NCBI GenBank assembly: GCA_964578745.1
Contig: CAZODZ010000013.1
Coordinates: forward strand, 1-28,055
Origin: SKVJ01 sp964578745
GTDB lineage: Bacteria; Chloroflexota; Dehalococcoidia; GIF9; AB-539-J10
Length of the DNA: 28,055 bases
Direction: 5' to 3'
Shown here one piece after another: positions 1 through 8,097 of this stretch (position 1 is the stretch's first letter; every line of letters begins with the position of its first letter). The notes under the pieces are model-generated. The model saw only the letters and a program-made list of their open reading frames with translations. It ran no database searches and was not told the origin of the DNA. Position numbers and translations under genes: made by a program.

Positions 1-1
1 C

Positions 2-1744
2 GGCGCCTCTTTCGAGGGGGTCATCCCCAATCTCGAGAGGCGCTTTCGGGAGACGGATTCTGACGCTATACGTGCAGAGATAAGCAGATACATGTCATCG
101 CATCCGTGTGTGGCCTGCAGGGGCAAGCGGCTCAAACCGGCATCACTGGCTGTGAAGATCAACGGCCTCAATATCATGGATGTGGCGGAGATGTCCGTGT
201 CACAGTCACTGGCGTGGGTAGAGAGCCTCCCGGAAGTGATTTCAGAACGGGAGCGATATATTGCAGGGCAGATCCTCAAGGAGATTCACAGCCGGCTCGG
301 CTTCCTGCGCGACATCGGATTGAACTACATAACTATCGACCGCGCATCGTCCACTCTTAGTGGGGGGGAGGCGCAGCGTATCCATCTCGCCACACAGATT
401 GGCAGCGGTCTCACCGGTGTCCTTTACGTGTGTGATGAACCGACGGTGGGGTTGCATCCTGCCGATGATTCTCGACTTATCCGCACTCTTGAGAGGCTCA
501 GAGACCTTGGCAACACGGTGCTGGTAGTAGAACATGATGAGGCCATGATGCGGGCAGCCGATCACATAATCGATATGGGGCCGGGTGCGGGCAAGGACGG
601 TGGGCATGTGGTTGCGACGGGCACGGTTGAGGACATTGCAGCCAGTCCGCTGTCTCTGACGGGCGCATATCTCAGTGGGGTGCGCAGGATACCGATGCCG
701 ACGGCGCGGCGGAAGGGCAACGGTAAGGCTATCGTTGTCAAAGGTGCCCGGGAGAACAACCTGAAGAACATCGACGTGGAGATTCCTCTGGGCAAGTTTG
801 TGTGTGTCACGGGTGTGTCGGGGTCGGGCAAGAGTTCTCTCATCAACGAAGTGTTGTACAAGAGAATCGCACGTGAAATGTATCGGGCCAAGGACGCTCC
901 GGGCGCTTGTGACGCGATTATTGGGCTCGAAAACATCGACAAGGTTGTCAATATCGATCAGTCGCCCATCGGCAGAACCCCGCGAAGCAATCCCGTTACC
1001 TATACCGGGACTTTTACCCCGATACGCGAGCTGTTCGCACAGGTGCCGGAGGCAAGGGCGAGGGGATACGGGCCGGGGCGGTTCTCTTTCAACGTGAAAG
1101 GTGGCCGTTGTGAGGCATGCCAGGGCGCTGGTTCGGTCCAGATCGAGATGCAGTTCCTGTCAGATGTGACGGTACCATGCGAAGTCTGTGGCGGCCGCAG
1201 GTACAACCGGGAGGCTCTCGAGATTCAGTACAAGGGAAAGTGCATCGCGGATGTCCTGGACATGACCGTTGAAGAAGCATTGGAGTTCTTCAAGAACATC
1301 CCAGCTATTCGAAGAAGACTGGAAACGCTACGCGACGTAGGGCTCGGCTATATTCATCTTGGCCAGCCGGCGCCAACGCTCTCCGGTGGGGAGGCCCAGC
1401 GGGTGAAGCTATCGGCTGAGCTTTCCCGGCGTGCGACTGGCAACACGCTGTATATCCTTGATGAGCCAACGACAGGGCTCGCCTTCGCAGATGTTGACAG
1501 TCTGTTGCGAGTGCTGCAACAACTTGTCGACTATGGCAACACGATACTGGTGATCGAACATCACCTTGATGTGATGAAGAATGCCGATTGGATTATCGAC
1601 CTGGGGCCGGGCGCAGGAGACGAGGGAGGCTGGGTCGTGAGCAGAGGCACTCCTGAAGAAGTGGCTGCCGATACATCTTCAATCACCGGTCGCTATCTCA
1701 GGCCTTTGCTCGCGCGACATGCGCTGCCTGTTACGGCCGCTTGA
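2..1744 (+). CDS. uvrA: UvrABC system protein A, 3' part (5' end outside window)
   Basis: C-terminal ~580 residues of UvrA, the ATPase that recognises DNA damage in nucleotide excision repair. The reading frame is open from base 2, so the gene starts upstream of the window (full proteins are about 940 residues). Seen in order: the end of the first zinc module (CVACRGKRL), ABC signature LSGGEAQRIHL with Walker B LYVCDEPTVGL, a second Walker A GVSGSGKSS, the second four-cysteine zinc finger (CEAC...CEVC), a second signature LSGGEAQRVKL, and Walker B LYILDEPTTGL. The order matches class I UvrA. One oddity is GLAFAD where GLHFAD is usual. The next gene starts 32 bp downstream on the same strand with its own strong ribosome site, so co-transcription is possible. 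Confidence 0.97.
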   Translation, partial: GASFEGVIPNLERRFRETDSDAIRAEISRYMSSHPCVACRGKRLKPASLAVKINGLNIMDVAEMSVSQSLAWVESLPEVISERERYIAGQILKEIHSRLGFLRDIGLNYITIDRASSTLSGGEAQRIHLATQIGSGLTGVLYVCDEPTVGLHPADDSRLIRTLERLRDLGNTVLVVEHDEAMMRAADHIIDMGPGAGKDGGHVVATGTVEDIAASPLSLTGAYLSGVRRIPMPTARRKGNGKAIVVKGARENNLKNIDVEIPLGKFVCVTGVSGSGKSSLINEVLYKRIAREMYRAKDAPGACDAIIGLENIDKVVNIDQSPIGRTPRSNPVTYTGTFTPIRELFAQVPEARARGYGPGRFSFNVKGGRCEACQGAGSVQIEMQFLSDVTVPCEVCGGRRYNREALEIQYKGKCIADVLDMTVEEALEFFKNIPAIRRRLETLRDVGLGYIHLGQPAPTLSGGEAQRVKLSAELSRRATGNTLYILDEPTTGLAFADVDSLLRVLQQLVDYGNTILVIEHHLDVMKNADWIIDLGPGAGDEGGWVVSRGTPEEVAADTSSITGRYLRPLLARHALPVTAA

Positions 1745-1776
1745 GGATGGCTCATAGACAATAGGAGGGTCATGGA

Positions 1777-2430
1777 ATGGAAGATATGACGCAGTATCTC
1801 GGTGCTACCAGAACCATTGATGTCGGCAGCAAGCCCATTCGCGATACATCTGCTGCACTGATAGAGGGGTGCTCCTCTGACGCCGAAAAGGCAGTCAGGC
1901 TGTTCTACTTCGTACGGGACCAGATACCCTACAGCATCTACATGATCTCGATGTTCGAGGAAGACTTTGTGGCAAGCACCGTGTTGGAACGGGGCAAGGG
2001 GTATTGCGTACAGAAGGCGGTGCTGCTTGCTGCACTTACACGGGCAGCGGGCATACCTTCAAGACTGGCTTTCGCGCGGATACGCAACCACCGCACTCCA
2101 GCGAAGCTGGTGGAGAAAGTGGGGACCAATGTGTTCCCGCGTCACGGGTATAACCAGCTTTATCTCAATGGTCGCTGGGTCAGCGTCGCTGCCACGTTCG
2201 ACCGCGTGATGTGTGAGAAGAATGGGCTCACGGCTGTGGAGTTCGATGGCGAGCACGACGCGATACTGCCGAGTGTCGATGCTGTAGGACGGCCGTATAT
2301 TGAGTATGTGGAGAAATTCGGCCACTATACGGACTTGCCGCTGGAGTGGATTGTTGAGGAGACGGCGAAGGTATGGGGCGCGAACAAGAGGCCGTGGGTC
2401 AGCCCCGAAGCGCGAGCGACATCCACCTAG
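1777..2430 (+). CDS. Transglutaminase-like superfamily protein (cytoplasmic)
   Basis: A 217-residue protein with a transglutaminase/protease core. The probable catalytic triad is Cys77 (in GKGYCVQKA), His123 (in PRHGYNQLY) and Asp142 (in ATFDR), each in the usual sequence setting. There is no signal peptide or membrane segment, so it is probably cytoplasmic. The start at 1777 is supported by AGGAGGG ending 7 bases upstream; an ATG at 1772 is out of frame and stops at once. It follows uvrA by 32 bp. Its TAG stop overlaps the stop codon of the opposing HAD phosphatase gene, both lying in CTAG at 2427-2430. Proteins of this type are often annotated only as transglutaminase domain proteins; the substrate (peptide or amide) cannot be told from sequence. 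Confidence 0.85.
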   Translation: MEDMTQYLGATRTIDVGSKPIRDTSAALIEGCSSDAEKAVRLFYFVRDQIPYSIYMISMFEEDFVASTVLERGKGYCVQKAVLLAALTRAAGIPSRLAFARIRNHRTPAKLVEKVGTNVFPRHGYNQLYLNGRWVSVAATFDRVMCEKNGLTAVEFDGEHDAILPSVDAVGRPYIEYVEKFGHYTDLPLEWIVEETAKVWGANKRPWVSPEARATST

Positions 2431-3074
2431 AGCTGGCTGAGCCCCTCAACCACGTCCTCAAGATCTGAGAAAGGCTCACATGGCAGTCCATGGCGCCTGT
2501 AGTACTCTAGCAAGTCACCGGTAGCGAAGACCTTGTGCGCATGACGTGCAGCATACGTGTCTGAAATCCCGTTGCCAATATAGATGACTCGGTATCCCTC
2601 GTTGAGAAAGGCCTTGATGTATGCCTCTTTGAACCCGTCCTGTAGCACCGAGCCATCCGGCCCCACGTACCGCACTTGCACGCCGTCAGGGAGGAACATG
2701 TTAGTAGCGGCATGTACTTCGACGTCGTCGATTGCCAGGGCATGCAGTACAGCCTTGATATAGAACTCGAGACCATTACTTACGATGACGAAGCGGTACC
2801 TCCGGTAGTTGCAGAAGTCGATGAGTTTGCGGAAGCCGGGGCGTACACGGACATTTTTCTCGACCGACCGCAGGAGCGTCTGCTCGTCTTCCTTGATCAT
2901 TGCGAAGGCACGTGTGTTGAATTCACCTACGGTGATTCGTCCTTCCTTGTACTTCTCGAGAAGCGACCTCCAGTCTCCTGCGGCAAACTCATCGAGCAGG
3001 AAGAAGCTCGCATCTTCTTCGGTGATCGTACCGTCAAAATCGCACTGGACGAGTGTCTTCACGTGTAACCCCAT
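2427..3074 (-). CDS. HAD-superfamily phosphatase, MtnX/phosphoserine phosphatase-like
   Basis: A 215-residue haloacid dehalogenase-type phosphatase. Motif I is CDFDGTIT (nucleophile Asp12, acid/base Asp14), motif II is the VSNG segment, and motif III/IV is IYIGNGISD near residue 175. The layout resembles MtnX-type phosphatases of methionine salvage and phosphoserine phosphatase-like enzymes. No other methionine-salvage gene is nearby, so the substrate is open. The reading frame extends upstream to 3122, but that extension runs through a GC-rich hairpin (3085-3107) and lacks family similarity, so ATG 3074 is preferred. Neither start has a clear ribosome site. It lies 60 bp downstream of the exonuclease III gene on the same strand. 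Confidence 0.85.
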   Translation of the reverse strand: MGLHVKTLVQCDFDGTITEEDASFFLLDEFAAGDWRSLLEKYKEGRITVGEFNTRAFAMIKEDEQTLLRSVEKNVRVRPGFRKLIDFCNYRRYRFVIVSNGLEFYIKAVLHALAIDDVEVHAATNMFLPDGVQVRYVGPDGSVLQDGFKEAYIKAFLNEGYRVIYIGNGISDTYAARHAHKVFATGDLLEYYRRHGLPCEPFSDLEDVVEGLSQL

Positions 3075-3084
3075 CGCATGGCTA

Positions 3085-3107
3085 GGGCCCGCTTCGCAAG
3101 CGGGCCC
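3085..3107 (-). terminator. GC-rich hairpin between xth and the HAD phosphatase
   Basis: A perfect 10-bp inverted repeat (GGGCCCGCTT / AAGCGGGCCC) around a 3-base loop. It lies after the exonuclease III stop and before the preferred phosphatase start, in the direction of transcription. There is no run of T on either strand, so it may be an attenuator, an mRNA-stabilising or processing hairpin, or a weak terminator, rather than a classic intrinsic terminator. Confidence 0.35.
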
Positions 3108-3133
3108 ATGGCATTGTACCACAGCGCAATGTG

Positions 3134-3904
3134 TCAGAGTTTGAGTGTGAGACTGACCGGGCAGTGGTCTGACCCCATCACCTCTCGCATGATTGAGGCG
3201 TCAACGAGTGAGTCGACGAGGTCATCGCTGACAAAGAAGTAGTCCAGTCGCCAGCCAACGTTGCGCTCTCGCGCTCCGGTCCTGAGATCCCACCAGGTGT
3301 AGTTGCCCGGCTCTTGGTTGAAATGCCTGAAGGTGTCAACGAAACCGCTGTCTGCCAGCTTGTCCATCCAGGCTCGCTCCTCTGGGAGGAATCCGGAGGT
3401 ATTCTGGTTCTGTGCCGGTCTTGCAAGGTCTATCTCACGGTGCGCGGTATTGAAGTCTCCGCAAATAACAAGGCGCTCACCGGCGGCACGCCTTGCAAGC
3501 AGGTGCTCGAGAAAGGCATCGTAGAAGTCGAGCTTGTACTGGAGCCGCTCCTGCCCCATCTTCCCGTTGGGAAAGTAAACGTTGAAGAGCGTGAACGCGG
3601 GATACCGTGCGACGAGCACGCGTCCCTCCGCGTCGAACCGCTCGATGCCGAAGCCGCGCGAGACGGCCAGCGGCGGGACTCTGGAAAAAATGGCGACGCC
3701 GCTATAGCCCTTCCTCTCGGGATAGTCCCAGTAGGCGTTGTAGTTGGTCGGCGCTGTGATTTCTTTGGAGAGCTGCTCAGGGTGCGCCTTTGTCTCCTGC
3801 AGGCAGAGGATGTCAGGAGCAGTCTCTTGTAGCCAGGAGGCAAGTCCCTTCTTCTCAAGGGATCTGATTCCGTTTACATTCCAGCTGATAAGACGTATTG
3901 TCAT
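3134..3904 (-). CDS. xth: Exodeoxyribonuclease III (AP endonuclease, EEP family)
   Basis: A 256-residue Mg-dependent AP endonuclease / 3'-5' exonuclease of base excision repair. Visible motifs are the N-terminal ISWNVNGIRS with the metal-site Asn, LQETKA with the metal-binding Glu, GDFNTAHREIDLARP with the Asp-x-Asn catalytic pair, the WWDLR...GWRLDYFFVS segment and the C-terminal GSDHCPV with the catalytic His. All key residues are present. The frame is open 15 codons further upstream (to 3949), but the family begins with the MTIRLISWNVNG strand, so ATG 3904 is chosen. It is divergent from the response-regulator gene at 4021 and precedes the HAD phosphatase on the same strand. Confidence 0.95.
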   Translation of the reverse strand: MTIRLISWNVNGIRSLEKKGLASWLQETAPDILCLQETKAHPEQLSKEITAPTNYNAYWDYPERKGYSGVAIFSRVPPLAVSRGFGIERFDAEGRVLVARYPAFTLFNVYFPNGKMGQERLQYKLDFYDAFLEHLLARRAAGERLVICGDFNTAHREIDLARPAQNQNTSGFLPEERAWMDKLADSGFVDTFRHFNQEPGNYTWWDLRTGARERNVGWRLDYFFVSDDLVDSLVDASIMREVMGSDHCPVSLTLKL

Positions 3905-3971
3905 CGAGGACGCAAGAGTACCAGAGCCGATGATTTGACTCAACGCCATGTAGTCGGTACGAAGGTCATAC

Positions 3972-4000
3972 TTGCGAAGCCTGTGATGAAGGGGCAGAAT
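3972..4000 (+). promoter_or_regulatory. Candidate sigma70-type promoter for the NarL-type regulator
   Basis: TTGCGA (3972-3977), a 17-base spacer and CAGAAT (3995-4000), ending 20 bases before the ATG at 4021. A clear ribosome site (GGGGAG) lies between the -10 and the start codon. The boxes match the consensus only in part. Confidence 0.4.
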
Positions 4001-4020
4001 TTGGCCTGGGGAGTTCAGTA

Positions 4021-4653
4021 ATGATACGTGTGCTTGTTGTTGATGACCATGCAGTTGTGCGGGAAGGTATAAAGCAGATTGTGCGCGAGGACGGACGCAT
4101 GAAAGTGGTGGCGGAAGCGAAGAACGGAGCGGAGGCCTTGGAGCGTCTGCTCTATACGCCGGTCGAAGTGGTAATCATGGACATCTCGATGCCGGGCATG
4201 AGCAGCCTCGAGGCGATCAGACATATGAAGCATGACTATCCCGGTGTGGCTGTACTTGTTCTCAGCGTTCACCCGGAAGAGCAGTATGCCATAAGGGCTC
4301 TCCGAACCGGTGCTGCTGGCTACCTGACGAAGAGCAGTGCGCCGGAGGAACTCATCACGGCGATTGATCGTGTCTCTAGAGGCTATCGCTACATATCACA
4401 AACAGTGGCTGAGCAGCTGGCGTTGGACTTGCAGGAGGGTGTCTCGCGGCCACTCTACGAACATCTGTCCGATCGTGAATACGAAGTGTTCCGGCGGCTT
4501 GCTACAGGACAGACGGTGCAACAGATCGCGAGCGACCTGATGCTGAGTCCCAAGACGGTCAGCACGTATCGCGCTCGTATGATGCGAAAGATGAGGATGA
4601 AGACACCGGGAGATCTCTTGCGGTACGCTGTCTCTCATGGACTCGTTGAGTAA
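4021..4653 (+). CDS. NarL/FixJ-family response regulator (receiver + LuxR-type HTH)
   Basis: A 210-residue two-component regulator. The receiver domain (about 1-120) has the acidic pair Asp8/Asp9, phospho-acceptor Asp54 (VVIMDISMPG), the switch Ser82 and Lys104 (GYLTKSS). The C-terminal LuxR-type helix-turn-helix (about 145-205) reads LSDREYEVFRRLATGQ then SPKTVSTYRARMM. It should bind DNA as a phosphorylation-driven dimer. Start at 4021 is preceded by GGGGAG at a 7-base spacing. No sensor kinase is in the window, so it is an orphan here. A receiver-only protein gene follows 113 bp downstream on the same strand, which suggests a shared phosphorelay or co-regulation. Confidence 0.93.
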   Translation: MIRVLVVDDHAVVREGIKQIVREDGRMKVVAEAKNGAEALERLLYTPVEVVIMDISMPGMSSLEAIRHMKHDYPGVAVLVLSVHPEEQYAIRALRTGAAGYLTKSSAPEELITAIDRVSRGYRYISQTVAEQLALDLQEGVSRPLYEHLSDREYEVFRRLATGQTVQQIASDLMLSPKTVSTYRARMMRKMRMKTPGDLLRYAVSHGLVE

Positions 4654-4766
4654 GATATGATGAAAGGTGGCTCTCAATATCAGCCATGGCTCCCTTTCTT
4701 GCTTGGAGTTATAATCGCTTATGCCAGGCTTGTAGTTGGGAAGCAGTCTGAAGAAGTGGTACGTAC

Positions 4767-5141
4767 ATGAGAGTATTCGTCGTCGATGATTCGTCGCTGG
4801 TGAGAGAGCGTCTGGTAGCGCTTCTGTCGGCCGTAGACGGCGTGCAGGTCGTCGGCACGGCGGACAATGCCGAGGCTGGAATTGCAGGGATTGCAGAGGC
4901 GGCACCTGACGTAGCCATACTCGACATTCGAATGCCCGAGGGCAGTGGTATATCGGTCTTGGAGGCCATCAAGCGGCAGGGGGAGTGTCCTGTTGTAATC
5001 ATGCTTACGAATTACCCCTATCCGCAGTACAGGCGGAGGTGCCTCGAAGCAGGCGCTGATTATTTCTTCGACAAGTCCAGCGAGTTTCAGAAGGTAACAG
5101 ATGTGCTTGTTCGAATGGTGGCGGAGGAGGAAGGAGCTTGA
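4767..5141 (+). CDS. Single-domain response regulator (CheY-like receiver)
   Basis: A 124-residue protein that is one receiver domain with no output domain. The acidic pair is Asp7/Asp8, the phospho-acceptor is Asp53 (VAILDIRMP), the switch Thr is Thr81 (MLTNYP) and the conserved Lys is Lys103 in ADYFFDKSSEF. The TNYPYPQYRRRCLEAGADYFF stretch is typical of a receiver subgroup whose members often stand beside LuxR-type regulators. A possible -10 box TATAAT sits at 4710-4715, with no good -35. The gene comes 113 bp after the NarL-type regulator and 443 bp before pilT. A role in relaying a signal to the pilus motor or to the neighbouring regulator is inference from position only. Confidence 0.9.
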   Translation: MRVFVVDDSSLVRERLVALLSAVDGVQVVGTADNAEAGIAGIAEAAPDVAILDIRMPEGSGISVLEAIKRQGECPVVIMLTNYPYPQYRRRCLEAGADYFFDKSSEFQKVTDVLVRMVAEEEGA

Positions 5142-5584
5142 ACCTGTGAGTGGTGACAACCGGAGCGTGCCGATGACCGGGCGGCTCTCATCTGAGGAGT
5201 TGAACCCGGTGGGAGCTCACGTGGGCGAAAATTTTGCAGCTGTGGGCGACTGAACCGCCCGGGTGTGGTCTCTGAGTTGGCGCCGCACCCTTACCAAGGG
5301 CTCAATGGAATGGGCTACCTGTCGCTTGACAGCGGAGGAGATGGAAGCTGCGAGACAGAAGGGTGGCGCTATGCAAGACAGTGGATGCCGCGGGTTTGTG
5401 TCAGCCTCACAGATTGGCAAGAAGTATCGCCGGTGTGACGGTGGACGGTGATGCGGGTACGATGCCCTGGTAACGGCATCTTTGTCGTGGACGGATGGCA
5501 CCCGTTTACACGGATGCCGAAAGCCGGTTACCATGGATTTCTGCTTACTATGGGTTTCTTGCTGAAGTTCGGAGAGAAGCAGGC
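5142..5584 (+). other. 440-bp stretch without a convincing gene; possible structured RNA or leader
   Basis: Lies between the receiver-only regulator and pilT. The longest plus-strand frame (5263-5451, about 62 codons) resembles no family I recognise and lacks a ribosome site. An 8-bp inverted repeat, CCGGGCGG (5177-5184) with CCGCCCGG (5255-5262), encloses about 70 bases with further small complementary pieces, so a folded RNA is possible. I compared it by eye with the c-di-GMP-I, cobalamin and molybdenum-cofactor riboswitch cores and found no match. It could equally be a decayed gene. An in-frame upstream extension of pilT to 5495 is judged non-coding. Confidence 0.4.
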
Positions 5585-6646
5585 ATGAATGTTCGGGAGT
5601 TGCTCGCGTTCATGGCCGAGCGCGGTGCCTCGGACCTGCATCTTCGCGTTCCCGCTCCGCCGATGCTGCGCATCGATGGGGAGCTGGTTGCTGCGGAAGG
5701 CACGCAGAGCCTTGGCCCTGAGGATGTTGAAGCCGTCCTTGAACAGATTACGACCAAAGAGCAACGGGCACGTTTCCGCCAGGAGCTGGAGCTCGACTTT
5801 GCGTATAGCGTCCCGGGGCTTGCCCGATTCCGCGTGAATGTGATGCAACAGCGTGGCACACTTAGTATCGCATTCCGGCGCATTCCTTTCGTCGTACCTA
5901 CCATTGAGCAGTTTGGCCTTCCAGAAGTCTGTAAGACCCTCATAATGAAGCCGCGTGGCCTTGTTCTGGTTACCGGTCCCACCGGCAGCGGGAAGAGCAC
6001 GACCCTGGCGGCAATGATTGACTTTCTCAACGAGCATGAGTCCCGGAACGTGATCACTATTGAAGACCCGGTTGAGTTTCTGCATCAGAACAAGAAGTGT
6101 CTCATAGCGCAACGCGACTTGGGTGACGATACCCGCTCGTTTGCGAATGCGCTGAAGCATGCGCTTCGCCATGACCCGGATGTGATCCTCGTGGGCGAGA
6201 TGCGCGACCTGGAGACGATAGCCACGGCGATAACTGCGGCAGAAACCGGACACCTTGTACTAAGCACTCTTCATACGGTTGACGCTGTGCAGACAGTCGA
6301 CCGGATCATCGACGCGTTTCCTCCCGAACATCAGCGGCAGATACGGTTGCAGCTTTCGCAGGTTATCGAGGGCATTCTTTCCCAGACACTCGTTCCGAGG
6401 GCGTCGGGGAAGGGTCGGGTCGGCGTCTTCGAGATACTTGTTGCCAATGGCGCGGTCAGGAACCTCATCAGAACAGACAAGACGTATGAGCTTCCCAGTG
6501 TGCTGCAGTTGAGCAATAGAGATGGAATGCAGACGCTCAACCAAGCGCTGGCGCAGCTCGTCAATGCGAGGACGATAACGGTTGAGGAAGCGGTGCGAAA
6601 GAGCAGCGATCCTGAGCAGTTGCAGCGTTTGATACACGGCTATTGA
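5585..6646 (+). CDS. pilT: Type IV pilus retraction ATPase PilT
   Basis: A 353-residue hexameric ATPase that powers pilus retraction (twitching motility, DNA uptake). The N-terminal PAS-like domain starts with MNVRELLAFMAERGASDLHL and holds PPMLRIDGELV. Walker A GPTGSGKST is at 131-139, the Asp-box ITIEDPVEF is near 157-165, Walker B region DPDVILVGEMRD is near 197-208, and the His-box includes TGHLVLSTLHT. The retraction-specific AIRNLIR motif is present as AVRNLIR (290-296), which separates it from assembly ATPases PilB/GspE. Start 5585 fits the family and has GGAGAG 8-9 bases upstream. No other pilus gene is in the window. Its TGA overlaps the ATG of the next gene, indicating translational coupling. 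Confidence 0.95.
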   Translation: MNVRELLAFMAERGASDLHLRVPAPPMLRIDGELVAAEGTQSLGPEDVEAVLEQITTKEQRARFRQELELDFAYSVPGLARFRVNVMQQRGTLSIAFRRIPFVVPTIEQFGLPEVCKTLIMKPRGLVLVTGPTGSGKSTTLAAMIDFLNEHESRNVITIEDPVEFLHQNKKCLIAQRDLGDDTRSFANALKHALRHDPDVILVGEMRDLETIATAITAAETGHLVLSTLHTVDAVQTVDRIIDAFPPEHQRQIRLQLSQVIEGILSQTLVPRASGKGRVGVFEILVANGAVRNLIRTDKTYELPSVLQLSNRDGMQTLNQALAQLVNARTITVEEAVRKSSDPEQLQRLIHGY

Positions 6647-7122
6647 TGGGAATCGAATGGTCCTTCTGGCAGGTCGTACTCCTGTGGGTTGGCAGGACCG
6701 TCCTCCTTGCATTTGTTGCCGCGGTTCTCGGCTGGCTTGGCCTTAACGCCCTCGACGTTCTGACTCCTCGCATTCACGAGCGACAGCGTATAGGCGAGGA
6801 CCCCATTGCTATCGGCCTGTTCGTAGGCGGCTTCATGATAATGATTGGACTCGTTGTCCATGGTGTTGTTACCGGGCCTGTGCTCGTCGGCACTGGACTT
6901 ATTGCGAGCATATTCGATCCGATCCGACTCAGCCTTATCGCAATCAGTTTCGTCGTGAGCCTTCTCATCGGTGCAGCCCTGCTTCACATTGTGGACAGAG
7001 TTACTCCGGATATTCCGTTTCGAGAGATGGACAGGAGTCCGGTTGCCGTTGGTTTGTATGTGTTCGGATACCTGATATTCTTCGGACTGATACTCAATGC
7101 AGCTCTCAAGGTGCCGCTCTAG
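6646..7122 (+). CDS. DUF350-like four-helix membrane protein
   Basis: A 158-residue integral membrane protein with four hydrophobic segments. It shows an internal repeat: each half has a charged loop followed by a similar helix start (GEDPIAIGLFVGG in the first half, DRSPVAVGLYVFG in the second), plus the DVLTPRIHER / DRVTPDIPFR segments. This two-repeat plan fits the DUF350 family (function unknown). ATG 6646 overlaps the pilT TGA by one base (TGATG), so it is translated with pilT; a TTG one codon earlier is less likely. Its 3' end overlaps the next gene by 26 bases. A part in the envelope function of this cluster is inferred from coupling only. Confidence 0.75.
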   Translation: MGIEWSFWQVVLLWVGRTVLLAFVAAVLGWLGLNALDVLTPRIHERQRIGEDPIAIGLFVGGFMIMIGLVVHGVVTGPVLVGTGLIASIFDPIRLSLIAISFVVSLLIGAALLHIVDRVTPDIPFREMDRSPVAVGLYVFGYLIFFGLILNAALKVPL

Positions 7123-7960
7123 CGGTCTGTTTGTTACTTCCCCGCACTTATCGATCCTTCTGGTGGGAGTTGCCCTGCTGGTTCCGACCACGGTGCTGGC
7201 TGTCCCGACGGGGAACTATTACGGGGGCGGTGGCAAAGTCTACGACGACTGGGATATCTGTCGTACCCAGGGTGACGGGGAAGAAGGGTTCATGAGATAC
7301 ACAGGCGACTCCTTCGAGCCCGTGATCGCGGCTGAGAGCCTTGGCGAAAACGCAGAAGCGGCGTATCTTCGAGGGCTCCAGTTTATTGCAGAGTATCCGG
7401 ACGAGAATGCTCGCGCGGAAGCCATCTTCACATACATTCGTGACAATGTGCAGTATATGTCCGACCGGAGCCAGTTCGGCTATGCCGAGTTCGCACAGAA
7501 CGCTGATGAAGTCTACTCCCGTATCGTAGACGGTAATGCGTACGGTGACTGTGAGGACTATGCAGTGCTCCTTGGAGTGATGTGTCTCGGGGCTGGACTG
7601 CGCTCGGCTATCGTGCTTGCCCCGGAGCATGCTGCCACGCTCGTTTATGTGCCGGGATATGAAAGAGCGAACCGGGTCCTCGCAGTCAATGGAGATCGTG
7701 GGTGGGTCTGGGCTGAAGCTACCGGCGGTAATAACCCGTTTGGATGGATGCCGGAGCAGTGCGTGGGTGCTGATCTCGTTGCATATGAGCTGAGGGACGA
7801 GGGTCTCCCGCCGCTGGCACATCAGGACAAGCCTGTCGTACAACTCGCGCGCTCGACAGGCACCGGCTTTGCCCTGCCGGTTCCACCGTTCTTCCTTGTT
7901 GTAGCGCTACTATGGCTCATCTCCGCGGTTGGGCGACGGGGTGTCTCTGCACGGCCTTGA
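7097..7960 (+). CDS. Exported transglutaminase-like cysteine protein with C-terminal membrane anchor
   Basis: A 287-residue protein with an N-terminal hydrophobic segment (about 17-35) ending in VLAVPTGN, which reads as a signal peptide or anchor, a transglutaminase-fold core, and a C-terminal membrane helix (about 258-278) followed by arginines. Probable catalytic residues are Cys152 (YGDCEDYAVLLG), His178 (APEHAATLVYVPG) and Glu207 (WVWAEATGG). The domain should therefore lie outside the cytoplasmic membrane and be held by its tail. The start at 7097 overlaps the preceding membrane protein by 26 bases and has no clear ribosome site; no better start keeps the signal segment. It is a separate protein from the cytoplasmic transglutaminase-like protein at 1777. 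It may modify or cleave envelope peptides, but the substrate is unknown. Confidence 0.8.
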   Translation: MQLSRCRSSGLFVTSPHLSILLVGVALLVPTTVLAVPTGNYYGGGGKVYDDWDICRTQGDGEEGFMRYTGDSFEPVIAAESLGENAEAAYLRGLQFIAEYPDENARAEAIFTYIRDNVQYMSDRSQFGYAEFAQNADEVYSRIVDGNAYGDCEDYAVLLGVMCLGAGLRSAIVLAPEHAATLVYVPGYERANRVLAVNGDRGWVWAEATGGNNPFGWMPEQCVGADLVAYELRDEGLPPLAHQDKPVVQLARSTGTGFALPVPPFFLVVALLWLISAVGRRGVSARP

Positions 7961-7971
7961 AACTGGGGCGC

Positions 7972-7991
7972 AATACCACGCCCGCGGTATT
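7972..7991 (+). terminator. Weak hairpin terminator candidate after the pilT cluster
   Basis: AATACC (7972-7977) pairs with GGTATT (7986-7991) across an 8-base loop and is followed by TTGTGTTCGTT. The stem is short and the T tract is broken, so termination would be partial at best. It sits 11 bases after the stop at 7960 and just before the promoter of the next gene. Confidence 0.35.
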
Positions 7992-8000
7992 TTGTGTTCG

Positions 8001-8029
8001 TTGATAATGGGAAAAGCGGTTGTTACAAT
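8001..8029 (+). promoter_or_regulatory. Sigma70-type promoter for the acyl-CoA synthetase gene
   Basis: TTGATA (8001-8006), a 17-base spacer and TACAAT (8024-8029). Five of six bases match the consensus in each box. The expected transcript start near 8036 leaves about a 60-base leader before the ATG at 8098. Confidence 0.6.
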
Positions 8030-8097
8030 CGCCACGGCTCCCGCAAGGCTCGAACGTAGACCCGTGCGTGAGCGCGGAGAAAGGAGAACTGCATACG

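Noticed and set aside
5263..5451. A 62-codon open frame between the receiver protein and pilT
   Set aside because: No ribosome site and no family resemblance; composition does not stand out as coding.
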